A stretch of 60,501 nt of DNA from an uncultured Devosia sp. Its GTDB lineage: Bacteria; Pseudomonadota; Alphaproteobacteria; Rhizobiales; Devosiaceae. Below are positions 18,188 to 26,435 of the stretch, piece after piece (position 1 is the first letter of the stretch; each line of letters begins with the position of its first letter). The notes below the pieces were generated by a model. The model had not been told where the DNA came from. It made no database searches and was given only the letters and a program-made list of their open reading frames with translations. Position numbers and translations under genes: made by a program. The stretch spans positions 1 through 60,501 of the forward strand of contig NZ_CAJXJS010000022.1 of the NCBI RefSeq assembly GCF_913055165.1. Reading direction: 5' to 3'.

Positions 18188-18988
18188 CTATGTGAGCATC
18201 CACTCATGCTCAGGCGCGTTGTGGAATTTCCACACGCGCTTGGGCCCCGCCATGACGTTGAGATAATAGAGGTCATAGCCTGCAGTCGTCGCCACCGGGT
18301 GATAGCCCCGCGGCACCAGCGTCACATCGCCATCCTCCAAGGCCATGGCTTCATCCAGGCTCCGGTCATCCGTATAGACGCGCTGGAAGGCAAAGCCCTG
18401 CGGCGGGTTCATGCGATGGTAATAGGTTTCCTCGAGCTGGCTTTCATGGGGCAGATTGTCCTGGTCATGCTTGTGCGGCGGATAGGACGAGGTATTGCCC
18501 TGCGGCGTGATCACCTCGACCACCAGCAGCGCATTGGCTGCCCCGTCATCCTCGGGCATGATGTTGTAGACATGCCGGACATTGGCGCCCGTGCCGCGGG
18601 TAATCCGGGGATGCGTGCCCGGTGCAATCACCCGGGCGCTGTGGTCGCCGCCGCCAGGCGCGGAACAGATCGCCAGTTCAAGCGAGGTAGTCGCATCAAC
18701 CGCCCAATGCCGCCCCGCGGGCACATAGAGCGCCCAAGGCGCGCCCTCGAAGGGGCTCATGCGCTCACCCAACTCGCCGAAATCCTCGCCGTCGACGGCA
18801 AATCGCCCCTTGCCGCTGACCAGCACCAGGCAGACTTCCCGCCCGCCGGTCTCTTCACCATAGGCCTCGCCAGGCTGCAATTTATGCAGCCCGAAGCCGA
18901 CATGGGTCCAGCCTGCCGTTTCCGGCGTCACATCATGGATCTTGCCGGTCTTTGTCGTCGGCCGAACCAGCAGGGGGGAGTGCGTCAT
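18188..18988 (-). CDS. iolB: 5-deoxy-glucuronate isomerase
   Basis: IolB isomerises 5-deoxy-glucuronate to 2-deoxy-5-keto-gluconate in the inositol pathway. The 266-residue double-cupin protein contains the signature RHVYNIMPEDDGAANALLVVEV, SSYPPHKHD and LEETYYHRMNPPQGFAFQRVY, which supply the metal-binding histidines. ATG at 18988 is chosen because AAGGAG precedes it at good distance; a frame extending to 19165 reads out of family. Its first 56 bp overlap the end of the small membrane protein gene. It is last in the iolC-D-E-B order. Confidence 0.94.
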   Translation of the reverse strand: MTHSPLLVRPTTKTGKIHDVTPETAGWTHVGFGLHKLQPGEAYGEETGGREVCLVLVSGKGRFAVDGEDFGELGERMSPFEGAPWALYVPAGRHWAVDATTSLELAICSAPGGGDHSARVIAPGTHPRITRGTGANVRHVYNIMPEDDGAANALLVVEVITPQGNTSSYPPHKHDQDNLPHESQLEETYYHRMNPPQGFAFQRVYTDDRSLDEAMALEDGDVTLVPRGYHPVATTAGYDLYYLNVMAGPKRVWKFHNAPEHEWMLT

Positions 18989-19181
18989 CGGGCTGCTCCT
19001 TTGGGAATGCATAGAAGAAATTCCAGGCCACATAAGCCAATGCCGCGCCCACCAGCAGGGCCCAGAAACTGTCCCGGGTGAAGAACAGTTCCCATCCAAG
19101 CCACAACAGCAGGAACACGGCCACCGCCACCCGCCGCCAAAGCGGGCGGAACCATTTGAGATCATTTTCCTTCAGCGCCAT
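18933..19181 (-). CDS. Small membrane protein within the iol operon
   Basis: An 82-residue protein starting MALKENDLKWFRPLWRRVAVAVFLLLWLGWELFF. It has two hydrophobic segments (about 18-34 and 39-57) and a charged tail rich in Asp, Lys and Pro. AGGAGG precedes the ATG at 19181, which argues that it is translated. It lies between iolE and iolB and overlaps iolB by 56 bp in another frame. I do not recognise a named family with certainty. It could modulate an inositol transporter or just be carried along; there is no direct evidence. Confidence 0.65.
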   Translation of the reverse strand: MALKENDLKWFRPLWRRVAVAVFLLLWLGWELFFTRDSFWALLVGAALAYVAWNFFYAFPKEQPDDALPPAGSADDKDRQDP

Positions 19182-19238
19182 GCCCGCCTCCTGCTTGATT
19201 CTTCTCGGCAAGGCATTAGCACAACCGGTTCAAAAGAC

Positions 19239-20156
19239 TCACCCTTTCGGGAAACCTTCTGTTTCCACCGTGTAGCCGGCCGCGCTCATCACCCGCATCA
19301 GTTCCTTGTGGCCGATCTGCGCCATTTTGAGCGGCGGGTTCTTGACCGGGTCCTGCTCCGCCTCGACCACAAACCAGCCTTCATAGCCATGATCGGCAAG
19401 GCGCTGCACGATGGCGCCAAAATCGAGCGACCCGTCGCCCGGAACAGTGAAGGCGCCGAGCGCCACAGCATCGAGAAAGCTCTGCTTGCTGCGGTCCAGC
19501 CCGTCCACCACGGACCGGCGGATGTCCTTCACATGCACGTGGTTGATGCGCGCGTGATGCCTGTCGATGGCGCGCAGCACATCCCCGCCCGCAAAGGCAA
19601 GATGGCCCGCATCCAGCAGCAGCGGAATGCCTTCGCCCGAGGCCGCCATGAAGGCGTCCAGCTCCGGCTCCGTCTCGACCACGGCGGCCATATGGTGGTG
19701 GTAAGAGAGCGGCATGCCCTGGTCCGCACACCATTCGCCGAATGCGGTCACCTTCCGCGCATAGGCCTTCATTTCATCGTCGGTGAGCCTTGGCTTCTGC
19801 GCCAGGGGAATCTCCCGCTTGCCCTGGATGGACCGGCCGACCTCGCCATAGACGATGCAGGGCGCGCCAACCGCCTTGAACAGCGCAATCATGGGCTCAA
19901 TGCGGTCCTTATTGACCGCAATATCCTCATCGACCAGCGTGCCAGAGAACCAGCCCCCACACAGCGTCACATCGGCCGCCTTGAGGATCGGCAGCATCAC
20001 GTCAGGATCGTCTGGGAAACGCCGTCCTTTCTCCATCCCGGTAAATCCGGCCGAGCGGGACTGCCTCAGGCACTCCTCGAGCGAGACGTCGTCGCTCAGT
20101 TCGATGAGATCGTCATTCCACCACGCGATGGGTGACATACCAAGCTTGGCTTTCAT
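19239..20156 (-). CDS. iolE: Myo-inosose-2 dehydratase
   Basis: IolE dehydrates scyllo-inosose to 3D-trihydroxycyclohexane-1,2-dione. The 305-residue TIM-barrel protein opens MKAKLGMSPIAWWNDDLIELSDDVSLEECL, typical for IolE. It contains the metal-site pieces HHHMAAVVETEPE, LLLDAGHLAFAGGD and HVHVKDIR, plus the ending EGWFVVEAEQDP. The ATG at 20156 has GGAGA upstream; a short extension to 20177 is unsupported. A 157-bp spacer with two facing repeats separates it from iolD upstream. Confidence 0.94.
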   Translation of the reverse strand: MKAKLGMSPIAWWNDDLIELSDDVSLEECLRQSRSAGFTGMEKGRRFPDDPDVMLPILKAADVTLCGGWFSGTLVDEDIAVNKDRIEPMIALFKAVGAPCIVYGEVGRSIQGKREIPLAQKPRLTDDEMKAYARKVTAFGEWCADQGMPLSYHHHMAAVVETEPELDAFMAASGEGIPLLLDAGHLAFAGGDVLRAIDRHHARINHVHVKDIRRSVVDGLDRSKQSFLDAVALGAFTVPGDGSLDFGAIVQRLADHGYEGWFVVEAEQDPVKNPPLKMAQIGHKELMRVMSAAGYTVETEGFPKG

Positions 20157-20178
20157 CAAATTCTCCACTGTCCTCATT

Positions 20179-20234
20179 CCTCTCCCCCTGCGGGGAAAGG
20201 TGGCTCGGCGAAGCCGAGTCGGTGAGGGGGCCTC
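20179..20234. repeat. RIME-like palindromic repeat, copy B
   Basis: This element has the same layout as copy A (543-590): an imperfect CCTCTCCCC/GGGG-AAGG stem, then CTCGGC-GAA-GCCGAG, then GGTGAGGGGGCCT. It lies between iolD and iolE, 28 bp from copy C, which has the opposite orientation. Confidence 0.65.
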
Positions 20235-20262
20235 ATAACGGGTTCGAATGCCGACCAGACAT

Positions 20263-20308
20263 CCCCCTCATCCGGCGCTGCGCGCCACCTTCTCCCCAAT
20301 GGGGAGAA
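20263..20308. repeat. RIME-like palindromic repeat, copy C (inverted)
   Basis: Read on the minus strand this repeats the family layout: TTCTCCCC/GGGGAGAA stem (20290-20297 and 20301-20308), a GGCGCGCAGCGCCGG middle part, and a TGAGGGGG end. It is six bases from the iolD stop codon. Together with copy B it can form a large cruciform or mRNA hairpin between iolD and iolE, which could stabilise the upstream transcript. Confidence 0.65.
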
Positions 20309-20313
20309 GAAAA

Positions 20314-22161
20314 CTACCCCGCCCGCTGCGCCTTCAGCGCCTTTACATAGGCCTCGCGTGCGGCATTGACCTGCGGACGCTCTGAAACCTCCGGCACGGC
20401 CACATCCCACCAATGTCCACCGGCATCGGTGGTGATCAGCGGGTCGGTATCGATCACGAAGACATGCACGCCACCCACGCCCTCGCTCTCGGCCAAGGCG
20501 GCCTCCAGCTCGGCCAGCGAGGCGACTTTCTTCGCCTTGGCGCCCATGGCAGCAGCATGCCCGGCAAAATCCACATTGGGCATGGCTTCGTGCCGCGTAT
20601 CGCGGAACAGATTGTTGAAGTTGGCGCCACCGGTCGCCATCTGCAGCCGGTTGATGCAGCCATAGCCGGAATTGTCGAGCACCACGATGGTGAGCTTGAT
20701 ACCGAGCATCACGGCGCTGACGATCTCCGAATTCATCATCAGATAGGAGCCGTCCCCAACCATCACCACGGTGTCGCCATCGGGACGCGCCAGGGCCACG
20801 CCGAGCCCTGCGGCGATCTCGTAGCCCATGGTCGAAAAGCCGTATTCGAGGTGGTAGCTGCCCGGCTGGTCTGCCCGCCAAAGCTTGTGCAGCTCGCCGG
20901 GCAGGCCGCCGGCAGCGCAGACCAGCGTGGCTGAGCTGCGGCCGCGTTGCACTGCCCCGATCACCTGGGCGTCCGAGGGGAGTTCGACGTTGGACGCTGC
21001 CAGCGCCGCATCTGCGGCGCCCAGCCAATCTTCCTTTTCCCGCAAGGCCTTGCTGGTCCAGGCGGAATCAACTTTCCAACCCATTAGCGCCGCATCGAGC
21101 GCTTCGAGACCCGCCCGCGCATCGGCCACAAGGGGCAAGGCGTTGTGCTTCATCGCATCGAACACCTGCACGTTCAGCCCGACGATCTTCAGGTCCTCGT
21201 TCTTGAACAGGGCCCAGGACCCGGTGGTGAAATCCTGCAGACGTGTGCCCACGGCCAATACGACGTCGGCCTCTTCCGCCAGCGCATTGGCGGCCGAGGT
21301 GCCGGTGACACCGACCGAACCCATGTTGAATTCATGATCATGGGGCAGGGCGCTCTTGCCCGCCTGGGTTTCCATCACTGGAATACCGTGTTCTTCGGCA
21401 AAGGCCGCCAGGCTGTCGCTTGCTTCGGAATAGAGTACGCCGCCCCCGGCGATGATCACCGGCTTTTTCGCCAGCTTCAGCGCTGCTGCAGCCGTGGCAA
21501 ATTCGTCGGCATCCGGCAGGATACGGCGCGGGTTCCAGACCTTCTCGGCAAAGAAGCTCTCAGGATAGTCATAGGCTTCGGCCTGAACATCCTGGCACAG
21601 GCTCAGTGTCACCGGCCCGCATTCGGCCGGATCGGTCAGCACCTGCATGGCCCGGCGTAGCGCCGGCATGATCTGCTCGGGGCGCGTGATCCGGTCGAAA
21701 TAGCGGCTGACCGGCTTGAAGCAATCATTGGCCGATATTGTGCCGTCGCCAAAGTCCTCGACCTGCTGCAAGACCGGGTCCGGCAGGCGATTGGCAAACA
21801 CGTCGCCGGGCAGCAACAGCACCGGGATGCGGTTGACATGAGCCAGCGCGGCCGCCGTGACCATGTTGAGCGCACCCGGCCCGATCGAGCTGGTACACGC
21901 CATGAAACGGCGCCTGAAATTGGCCTTGGCATAGGCTATGGCCGCATGTGCCATGCTCTGTTCGTTCTGCCCCCGATAAGTCGGCAGGGCGTCCTTGATG
22001 CCGTGCAGCGCTTCACCGACGCCTGCGACATTGCCATGGCCGAAAATGGCCCAGACGCCGCCGAAGATCGGCACGGTTTCGCCGGCGATCACAGTCTTTT
22101 GCGCGCTGAGGAAACGCGCCACGGCCTGCGCCATGGTCAGTCGGATTGTCTTCTGGCTCAT
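20314..22161 (-). CDS. iolD: 3D-(3,5/4)-trihydroxycyclohexane-1,2-dione acylhydrolase
   Basis: IolD opens the ring of the trihydroxycyclohexane-dione to 5-deoxy-glucuronate; it is a ThDP-dependent enzyme. The 615-residue protein has the three-domain acetolactate-synthase-like layout, with the N-terminal GGVWAIFGHGNVAGVGEAL and TSSIGPGALNMVTAAALAHVNRIPVLLLPGD, and the ThDP/Mg motif GDGSYLMMNSEIVSAVMLGIKLTIVVLDNSGYG. The ATG at 22161 overlaps the iolC stop by 4 bp (ATGA), so the two genes are coupled. Length is usual for IolD. Confidence 0.95.
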   Translation of the reverse strand: MSQKTIRLTMAQAVARFLSAQKTVIAGETVPIFGGVWAIFGHGNVAGVGEALHGIKDALPTYRGQNEQSMAHAAIAYAKANFRRRFMACTSSIGPGALNMVTAAALAHVNRIPVLLLPGDVFANRLPDPVLQQVEDFGDGTISANDCFKPVSRYFDRITRPEQIMPALRRAMQVLTDPAECGPVTLSLCQDVQAEAYDYPESFFAEKVWNPRRILPDADEFATAAAALKLAKKPVIIAGGGVLYSEASDSLAAFAEEHGIPVMETQAGKSALPHDHEFNMGSVGVTGTSAANALAEEADVVLAVGTRLQDFTTGSWALFKNEDLKIVGLNVQVFDAMKHNALPLVADARAGLEALDAALMGWKVDSAWTSKALREKEDWLGAADAALAASNVELPSDAQVIGAVQRGRSSATLVCAAGGLPGELHKLWRADQPGSYHLEYGFSTMGYEIAAGLGVALARPDGDTVVMVGDGSYLMMNSEIVSAVMLGIKLTIVVLDNSGYGCINRLQMATGGANFNNLFRDTRHEAMPNVDFAGHAAAMGAKAKKVASLAELEAALAESEGVGGVHVFVIDTDPLITTDAGGHWWDVAVPEVSERPQVNAAREAYVKALKAQRAG

Positions 22162-24077
22162 GCCTGTTCCCACTCTTTCACCAGGGCTCCGAAACGGCTC
22201 GCCATTTCGGCCACAGCCTCTTCGTCCTTGATCTTTTCGTCCAGCCAGTTGCGGGCGATATCGCCAAAGATCGTCCGCCCGACTGCAAATCCCTTCACGG
22301 TCCGCGCCGTCTTCGCCGCCCGGAAGCCGGCCTCCAGCTCAGCTTGCGGCGCATCCAGGCCCAGTAGCACGACCCCTCGGCAATAGGGGTCGCGGGCATC
22401 GATCACGGAGTCGACCGCCGCCCAGGCTGCCGCATTGGCCTGCGGCTCCAGCTTCCACCAGTCCGGCTTGATGCCGGCATCGTAGATTTCGTTCAGCGCC
22501 AGCGCTACCGTGTCGTCGCCCAATGTGCCATGTTTGCTGGCGATAATCTCGACCAGCAATTCCCGCCCGATCTTGCGGGCCGCATCGAAGGCCGAGCGCA
22601 ACTTGGCAATCTGTTCATCCCGCAGGTCCTGGGCGTCGTCCGGGTGGAAAAAGCAAAGCACCTTGATGCAATGGTCCACCGGCCAGTCCACCAGCCGAGA
22701 GCCAAGATCCTGCGTGAACTCGAACTGCAGCGGACGGGAGCCCGGTAGCTCGATCGGCTTGCCCACCCAGAAATTGGGCAGCGCGCTCGCGGCATAGAGC
22801 GCATCGCGCCCATATTTGTCGTCCAGCAGCATGCCGAAACCGTCGCGACCTTGCGCAACCTGGGCGGCGGCCTGGACAGCGAGCACCTTGAATGCCGGGA
22901 TACGCGCCAGTTTCTCGGCATTGTCGCCCGCCATGTCCTCAAGCTGGCTGCGATGATCAATGGCCAAAGCCATGAGCTTGGGAATGTCGCGACGCCGCGT
23001 CGTCGCCCAATGCACGTGATTGATGGCCTCATCCTTGCGCAAGGCCTTCTGCTGGCTGCCGTGCTCAAGGAAATACCGAAGCTCCGGCCAGGTGGGGATT
23101 TCCGGCGCGCAGAGCAGCCGGCTCACCGCAAAGGCGCCGCAGGCATTGGCCCAGGTCGCGCTTGTCTGATGGTCCTCGCCGCGCAGCCAGCCGCGCAGGA
23201 AGCCGCTCATGAATGCGTCGCCGGCCCCCAGCACGTTATAGACCTCAATGGGGAAGCCCTTGCCGACAATGCCGTCTTCCAGGTTTTCCGGAATGGCGCC
23301 GTCATAAACGATGCAGCCCATCGGCCCGCGCTTCAGGACGATCACGGCGGAGGAGAGGGACCGGATCGTCCTGAGCGCAGAGTAAAGATCGCTGGCTCCA
23401 GCCGCGATCAGAACCTCTTCTTCAGTCCCCACGATGAGGTCGCATTCGGGTAGGACGGTCTTGAGGTGCTCTGAAACGGTGTCCGAAGCGATATAGCGGC
23501 TATCCCCGGCGTCGTGTCCTGCCAGCCCCCAGAGATTGGGCCGGTAGTCGATATCGAAGATCACTTGGCTGCCATTGGCGCGAGCGATGCGCATGGCCTT
23601 GCGTTGCGCCTTGTCGCTGTTTGGCTTGGCGAAATGCGTGCCCGTCACCAGAATGGCCTTGGCCGATGTGATGAAGGTCTCGTCGATATCGTCTTCGCAC
23701 AGCGCCGCATCGGCGCAATTGTCACGATAGAAGATCAGCGGGAAGGATTTGTCATTCTCGACCGCCAGGAGCACGAGCGCCGTCAATCGGTCCGGGTCGG
23801 TAACGATTCCCGCCGTCTCTACGCCCTCGCGTGCCAGTTGCTCGCGAATGAACCGCCCCATCTGTTCATCACCCACCCGGGTGATGAGTGCCGATTTGAG
23901 GCCCAACCGGGCCGTACCGACCGCGATGTTGGTTGGACACCCGCCCACCGACTTGGCAAAGCTGCCAACATCCTCGAGCCTGGTGCCGATCTGCTGCCCG
24001 TAAAGGTCCACCGACGCGCGCCCGATAGTGATGACATCGAGCGGTCGATCTGTGTTTGCGGTGAGCGCTTGGGACAC
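22158..24077 (-). CDS. iolC: Fused 5-dehydro-2-deoxygluconokinase (IolC) with DUF2090 aldolase-like domain
   Basis: The N-terminal half (about residues 10-320) is a PfkB-family kinase that phosphorylates 2-deoxy-5-keto-gluconate. It shows the VGGCPTNIAVGTARLG motif and the catalytic NVLGAGDAFMSGFLRG. The C-terminal half (about 335-639) is a DUF2090 TIM-barrel domain (LMALAIDHRSQLEDMA, GMLLDDKYG, KPDWWKLEP), proposed to act as the IolJ-type aldolase on the kinase product. This fusion is common in alphaproteobacteria, and I see no separate iolJ here. GTG at 24077 follows GGAG eight bases upstream; ATG at 24125 is possible but has a weak ribosome site. Confidence 0.9.
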   Translation of the reverse strand: MSQALTANTDRPLDVITIGRASVDLYGQQIGTRLEDVGSFAKSVGGCPTNIAVGTARLGLKSALITRVGDEQMGRFIREQLAREGVETAGIVTDPDRLTALVLLAVENDKSFPLIFYRDNCADAALCEDDIDETFITSAKAILVTGTHFAKPNSDKAQRKAMRIARANGSQVIFDIDYRPNLWGLAGHDAGDSRYIASDTVSEHLKTVLPECDLIVGTEEEVLIAAGASDLYSALRTIRSLSSAVIVLKRGPMGCIVYDGAIPENLEDGIVGKGFPIEVYNVLGAGDAFMSGFLRGWLRGEDHQTSATWANACGAFAVSRLLCAPEIPTWPELRYFLEHGSQQKALRKDEAINHVHWATTRRRDIPKLMALAIDHRSQLEDMAGDNAEKLARIPAFKVLAVQAAAQVAQGRDGFGMLLDDKYGRDALYAASALPNFWVGKPIELPGSRPLQFEFTQDLGSRLVDWPVDHCIKVLCFFHPDDAQDLRDEQIAKLRSAFDAARKIGRELLVEIIASKHGTLGDDTVALALNEIYDAGIKPDWWKLEPQANAAAWAAVDSVIDARDPYCRGVVLLGLDAPQAELEAGFRAAKTARTVKGFAVGRTIFGDIARNWLDEKIKDEEAVAEMASRFGALVKEWEQA

Positions 24078-24138
24078 GGCGGCAACTCCATGACGATTGT
24101 GCCCATAGCGAAACACAGGTTCCATTATTTCTCAATAT

Positions 24139-24152
24139 AGAATGTATGTTCT
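24139..24152. promoter_or_regulatory. Candidate IolR operator upstream of iolC
   Basis: AGAA-TGTATG-TTCT, a symmetrical site of the form RGAA-N6-TTCY, lies 62 bp upstream of the GTG of iolC. It differs only in the outer base from the GGAA-N6-TTCC site in front of iolR. In rhizobia IolR is known to bind GGAA-N6-TTCC motifs; assignment here is by that similarity. Confidence 0.55.
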
Positions 24153-24177
24153 ATGCAGAATTTGTTCGCGGCGGGAG

Positions 24178-25008
24178 TCAGCCCTGTCGCCGCCGTTCGG
24201 CCACACCGACAGTCAGGGCCATGGCGAAAGCAAAACTCGCCGACAAGGATCGAAAGCCCGCATGATCCGCCTCGACCAGCTCAAACCATACCTCTGCGCT
24301 GTCGACCATTGGCGACAGGGCGGAATCGGTCAGCGCAATGACGGGCACGCCTGCCGCCCGCAAGGCATTGGCCTGCGCGATGCTCTCGGGGGCATAGGGT
24401 GCGAAGCTGACGGTAAACGCCGCATCCGCCGACGTCGCGAAGGATAAGAGGTCGTCGTCATTGCCCACGGCAGTGCTGACCAGCTGGCACGGCACCTTCA
24501 GCTTGCCAAAGGCGTAGCTCATATAGGCCACGATCGGGAAGCTCCGGCGGCGCGCGATCAGGTAAATGGTATTGGCCCTCGACAACAGCGAGATGGCCCG
24601 CTCCAGTCTGTCGGCATCAACGGCATCGGCGAGATTATCCAGGCTATTGTGCGCGGCCGCCAGGAAGCCGTTCAGGATCGAAATGCCTTCGGTGTCGGCG
24701 GTGCCGCCTTCTTCCAGTTGGCGCAACCGCTCTTCATAGCTCCCGTTCCGCCCCTTCAGGCGGTCCCGGAACAATTGCTGCAGCCCCGAAAAGCCTTCGA
24801 AGCCGAAATGCTGCGCGAACCGCACCAGCGTTGATGGTTGCACCTGGGCAGCCTGGGCGATGCTCGCCGTCGTCCCGAAGGCGATGTCGTCCGGCCGCTC
24901 GAGCGCGTAACTGGCCACCTGCATCAGGCGCTTCGGCAGGCTGCTGCGCTTCTCCAGAACGGCCGTGCGCAGGCTGTCGAAGTCGCGGGGCGCAGGGCTT
25001 TGACTCAT
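24178..25008 (-). CDS. iolR: RpiR-family inositol catabolism repressor
   Basis: A 276-residue RpiR regulator: N-terminal HTH (about 20-95; TTASIAQAAQVQPSTLVRFAQHFGFEGFSGLQQLFRD) and C-terminal SIS sugar-phosphate-binding domain (about 130-265). The position directly upstream of iolC-iolD-iolE-iolB and the operator sequences indicate the rhizobial-type IolR, which represses iol genes until a pathway intermediate binds. The start is ATG at 25008 (SD AGGAAGAG). A frame beginning at 25035 would place the operator inside the gene, so the shorter start is preferred. Confidence 0.88.
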   Translation of the reverse strand: MSQSPAPRDFDSLRTAVLEKRSSLPKRLMQVASYALERPDDIAFGTTASIAQAAQVQPSTLVRFAQHFGFEGFSGLQQLFRDRLKGRNGSYEERLRQLEEGGTADTEGISILNGFLAAAHNSLDNLADAVDADRLERAISLLSRANTIYLIARRRSFPIVAYMSYAFGKLKVPCQLVSTAVGNDDDLLSFATSADAAFTVSFAPYAPESIAQANALRAAGVPVIALTDSALSPMVDSAEVWFELVEADHAGFRSLSASFAFAMALTVGVAERRRQG

Positions 25009-25019
25009 CTCTTCCTCAT

Positions 25020-25043
25020 GGAACGTGCATTCCATTCTTGGAA
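25020..25043. promoter_or_regulatory. Overlapping IolR-type operators upstream of iolR
   Basis: GGAA-CGTGCA-TTCC (25020-25033) is followed by ATTCTT and another GGAA (25040-25043), so the central TTCC is shared by two symmetrical half-site pairs, both with six-base spacers. The site is 12 bp upstream of the iolR ATG. The exact GGAA-N6-TTCC form matches the IolR motif described in rhizobia and suggests autoregulation. Confidence 0.65.
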
Positions 25044-25066
25044 CAGATCGAAAGCCTCTGCAAGCA

Positions 25067-25097
25067 AAAGGGCGGGACCATGAGCGCCCCGCCCTTT
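25067..25097 (-). terminator. Intrinsic terminator of ribN
   Basis: AAAGGGCGGG (25067-25076) pairs perfectly with CCCGCCCTTT (25088-25097). Read on the minus strand the stem lies 14 bp behind the ribN stop and ends in a T4 run. It insulates ribN from iolR. Confidence 0.85.
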
Positions 25098-25110
25098 ATT
25101 GTCGCGCCGG

Positions 25111-26082
25111 TTATGCCGGCTGAAGCGTCGTCGGAGCGGCGCGGTTCTCCACCCAATAGATGAAAGCCGAGGCCGCCACGATAAGGGCTGCACCGAGCCA
25201 GAACCACTGGGAAGGCACCTGGCCCAGGGCAATCCAGCCGACCAGGCCGCTCAGTGGCACCTTGAGGTCGCCGAAAGGCTGCAGATAGGTCGCGTCGGCC
25301 ACCTTGTAGGCGAAGGCCAGCAGGTATTGGGCAACCGCCGTCAGCGCGCCCAGCAGCAGGAGGAGCCAGAGGCCAGTGCCGGCCGGCAGCTCGAACGGGA
25401 AACCGGGTGCCATGCCCATCGGCAGCACGCCCGCAAAGGCGTTGACGAACAGCAGGATCGCCAGATGGTTCGGGGTCATCAGCACCAATAGGGAGATCGT
25501 CAGCGTTTCCGGGCTCTCGCCCTTGCGCGCCAGATGCTTGGTCAGCACGTCCGTGCCGGCCCAGAGAGCGGCCGCAGTAATCGGAATCAGCGCCTGCCAG
25601 CCCAGGCTTTCAGTGCCCACGCCCGAAACGATGATCGCACCCACGAAGCCGGCAATGGCCGCGGCCAGGCGCGCCGCCGACACGCGTTCACCAAGGAACA
25701 GCGCCGAGCCCAGGATGATGAACAGCGGGCCGGTGGCCAGTAGTGTCACCATCTGCCAGATCGGCACGCCCGAGGCGAAGCCATAGACGAAGACATGCAC
25801 GCCCAGCGCCGAAACGAAGGCACGCACTTCATGGGCCAGCGGGCGAGAGGTGCGGAGATTGGAAAGACCGATCCGCAGGATCAGCGGCAGCGCCAGCACC
25901 GAGGCAATGACATATTGCCAGAAGGCCATGCCGGTCGAACTCATGCCGAAACCGCCCCATTCGGCCGGGGTCGGCAGCACCGATTGCAGCACATTGGTTC
26001 CCGCAAAGACCAGGCTGGCCAACATCATGAAACTTGCGCCCGCAGCGGCGGCGCTCTGGGAAGTCGAGGAAATCTGGCTCAT
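25111..26082 (-). CDS. ribN: Riboflavin importer RibN (EamA/DMT family)
   Basis: A 323-residue inner membrane protein with ten predicted helices in two EamA repeats (about 15-150 and 165-310). By sequence alone it would be just a DMT-family transporter. The FMN riboswitch directly upstream in the same orientation identifies it as RibN, a riboflavin uptake protein studied in Rhizobium and other proteobacteria. The start is ATG at 26082 with GGAAAGGA upstream. It is a single-gene unit ending at a strong terminator. Confidence 0.88.
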   Translation of the reverse strand: MSQISSTSQSAAAAGASFMMLASLVFAGTNVLQSVLPTPAEWGGFGMSSTGMAFWQYVIASVLALPLILRIGLSNLRTSRPLAHEVRAFVSALGVHVFVYGFASGVPIWQMVTLLATGPLFIILGSALFLGERVSAARLAAAIAGFVGAIIVSGVGTESLGWQALIPITAAALWAGTDVLTKHLARKGESPETLTISLLVLMTPNHLAILLFVNAFAGVLPMGMAPGFPFELPAGTGLWLLLLLGALTAVAQYLLAFAYKVADATYLQPFGDLKVPLSGLVGWIALGQVPSQWFWLGAALIVAASAFIYWVENRAAPTTLQPA

Positions 26083-26094
26083 CTGTCGTCCTTT

Positions 26095-26121
26095 CCGTAA
26101 CCAGTTTCCTCAGGGTTACGG
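26095..26121 (-). promoter_or_regulatory. Hairpin next to the ribN ribosome-binding site
   Basis: On the minus strand CCGTAACC (from 26121 to 26114 as its complement) pairs with GGTTACGG (26102-26095), just before the GGAAAGGA ribosome site. The second arm touches the first bases of that purine run. This could be part of the riboswitch expression platform controlling translation start, but the alternative pairing partner was not worked out. Confidence 0.45.
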
Positions 26122-26186
26122 GAGGCGACATGCCGAAAATGGCGCGGCTCAATAGCCACGCGCGCCGGCAAAGGCGCTTGGTCCCG

Positions 26187-26322
26187 TTCTCTTTCATCCG
26201 GACTATGACCGTCGGCTCCGGAATTACACCGGATCTGCTGACCTCCCTATCACCGGGAGCGCTCGCGGGCTTGGCATTGCTGCCTTTACCGCCGGTGGGG
26301 AATTTCACCCCGCCCTGAGAAC
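26187..26322 (-). promoter_or_regulatory. FMN riboswitch (RFN element)
   Basis: Read on the minus strand from 26322 to 26187 all conserved RFN parts appear in order: CAGGGCGGGGTGAAATTCC, then CCCCACCGGCGGT, AGCCCGCGAGCG, GGTCAGCAGATCCGGT, TAATTCCGGAGCCGACGGT and AGTCCGGATGAAAGAGA. This aptamer binds flavin mononucleotide and turns expression down when flavin is sufficient. Its 3' end is 105 bp upstream of the ribN start. The divergent side (26323-26435) holds nothing recognisable before the bigR stop. Confidence 0.96.
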
Positions 26323-26435
26323 AATGCAGGAAAACCTGCGCTGCCATATCTAGGGCAAGCCGGCGTGCCGCACAAGTCAGCCCTTGGGCGTAATTGTGCG
26401 CCAAAAGCGAACAAGGCGAAAAAGTCGTTCGGCTC

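Noticed and set aside
20157..20313. The iolD-iolE spacer as an attachment site or IS remnant
   Set aside because: The two facing elements match the short repeat family seen elsewhere in the window and show no target duplication or coding remnant.
24078..24125. Longer start (ATG 24125) for iolC
   Set aside because: Weak ribosome site and non-homologous leader; the GTG at 24077 has a well placed GGAG. Not fully excluded.
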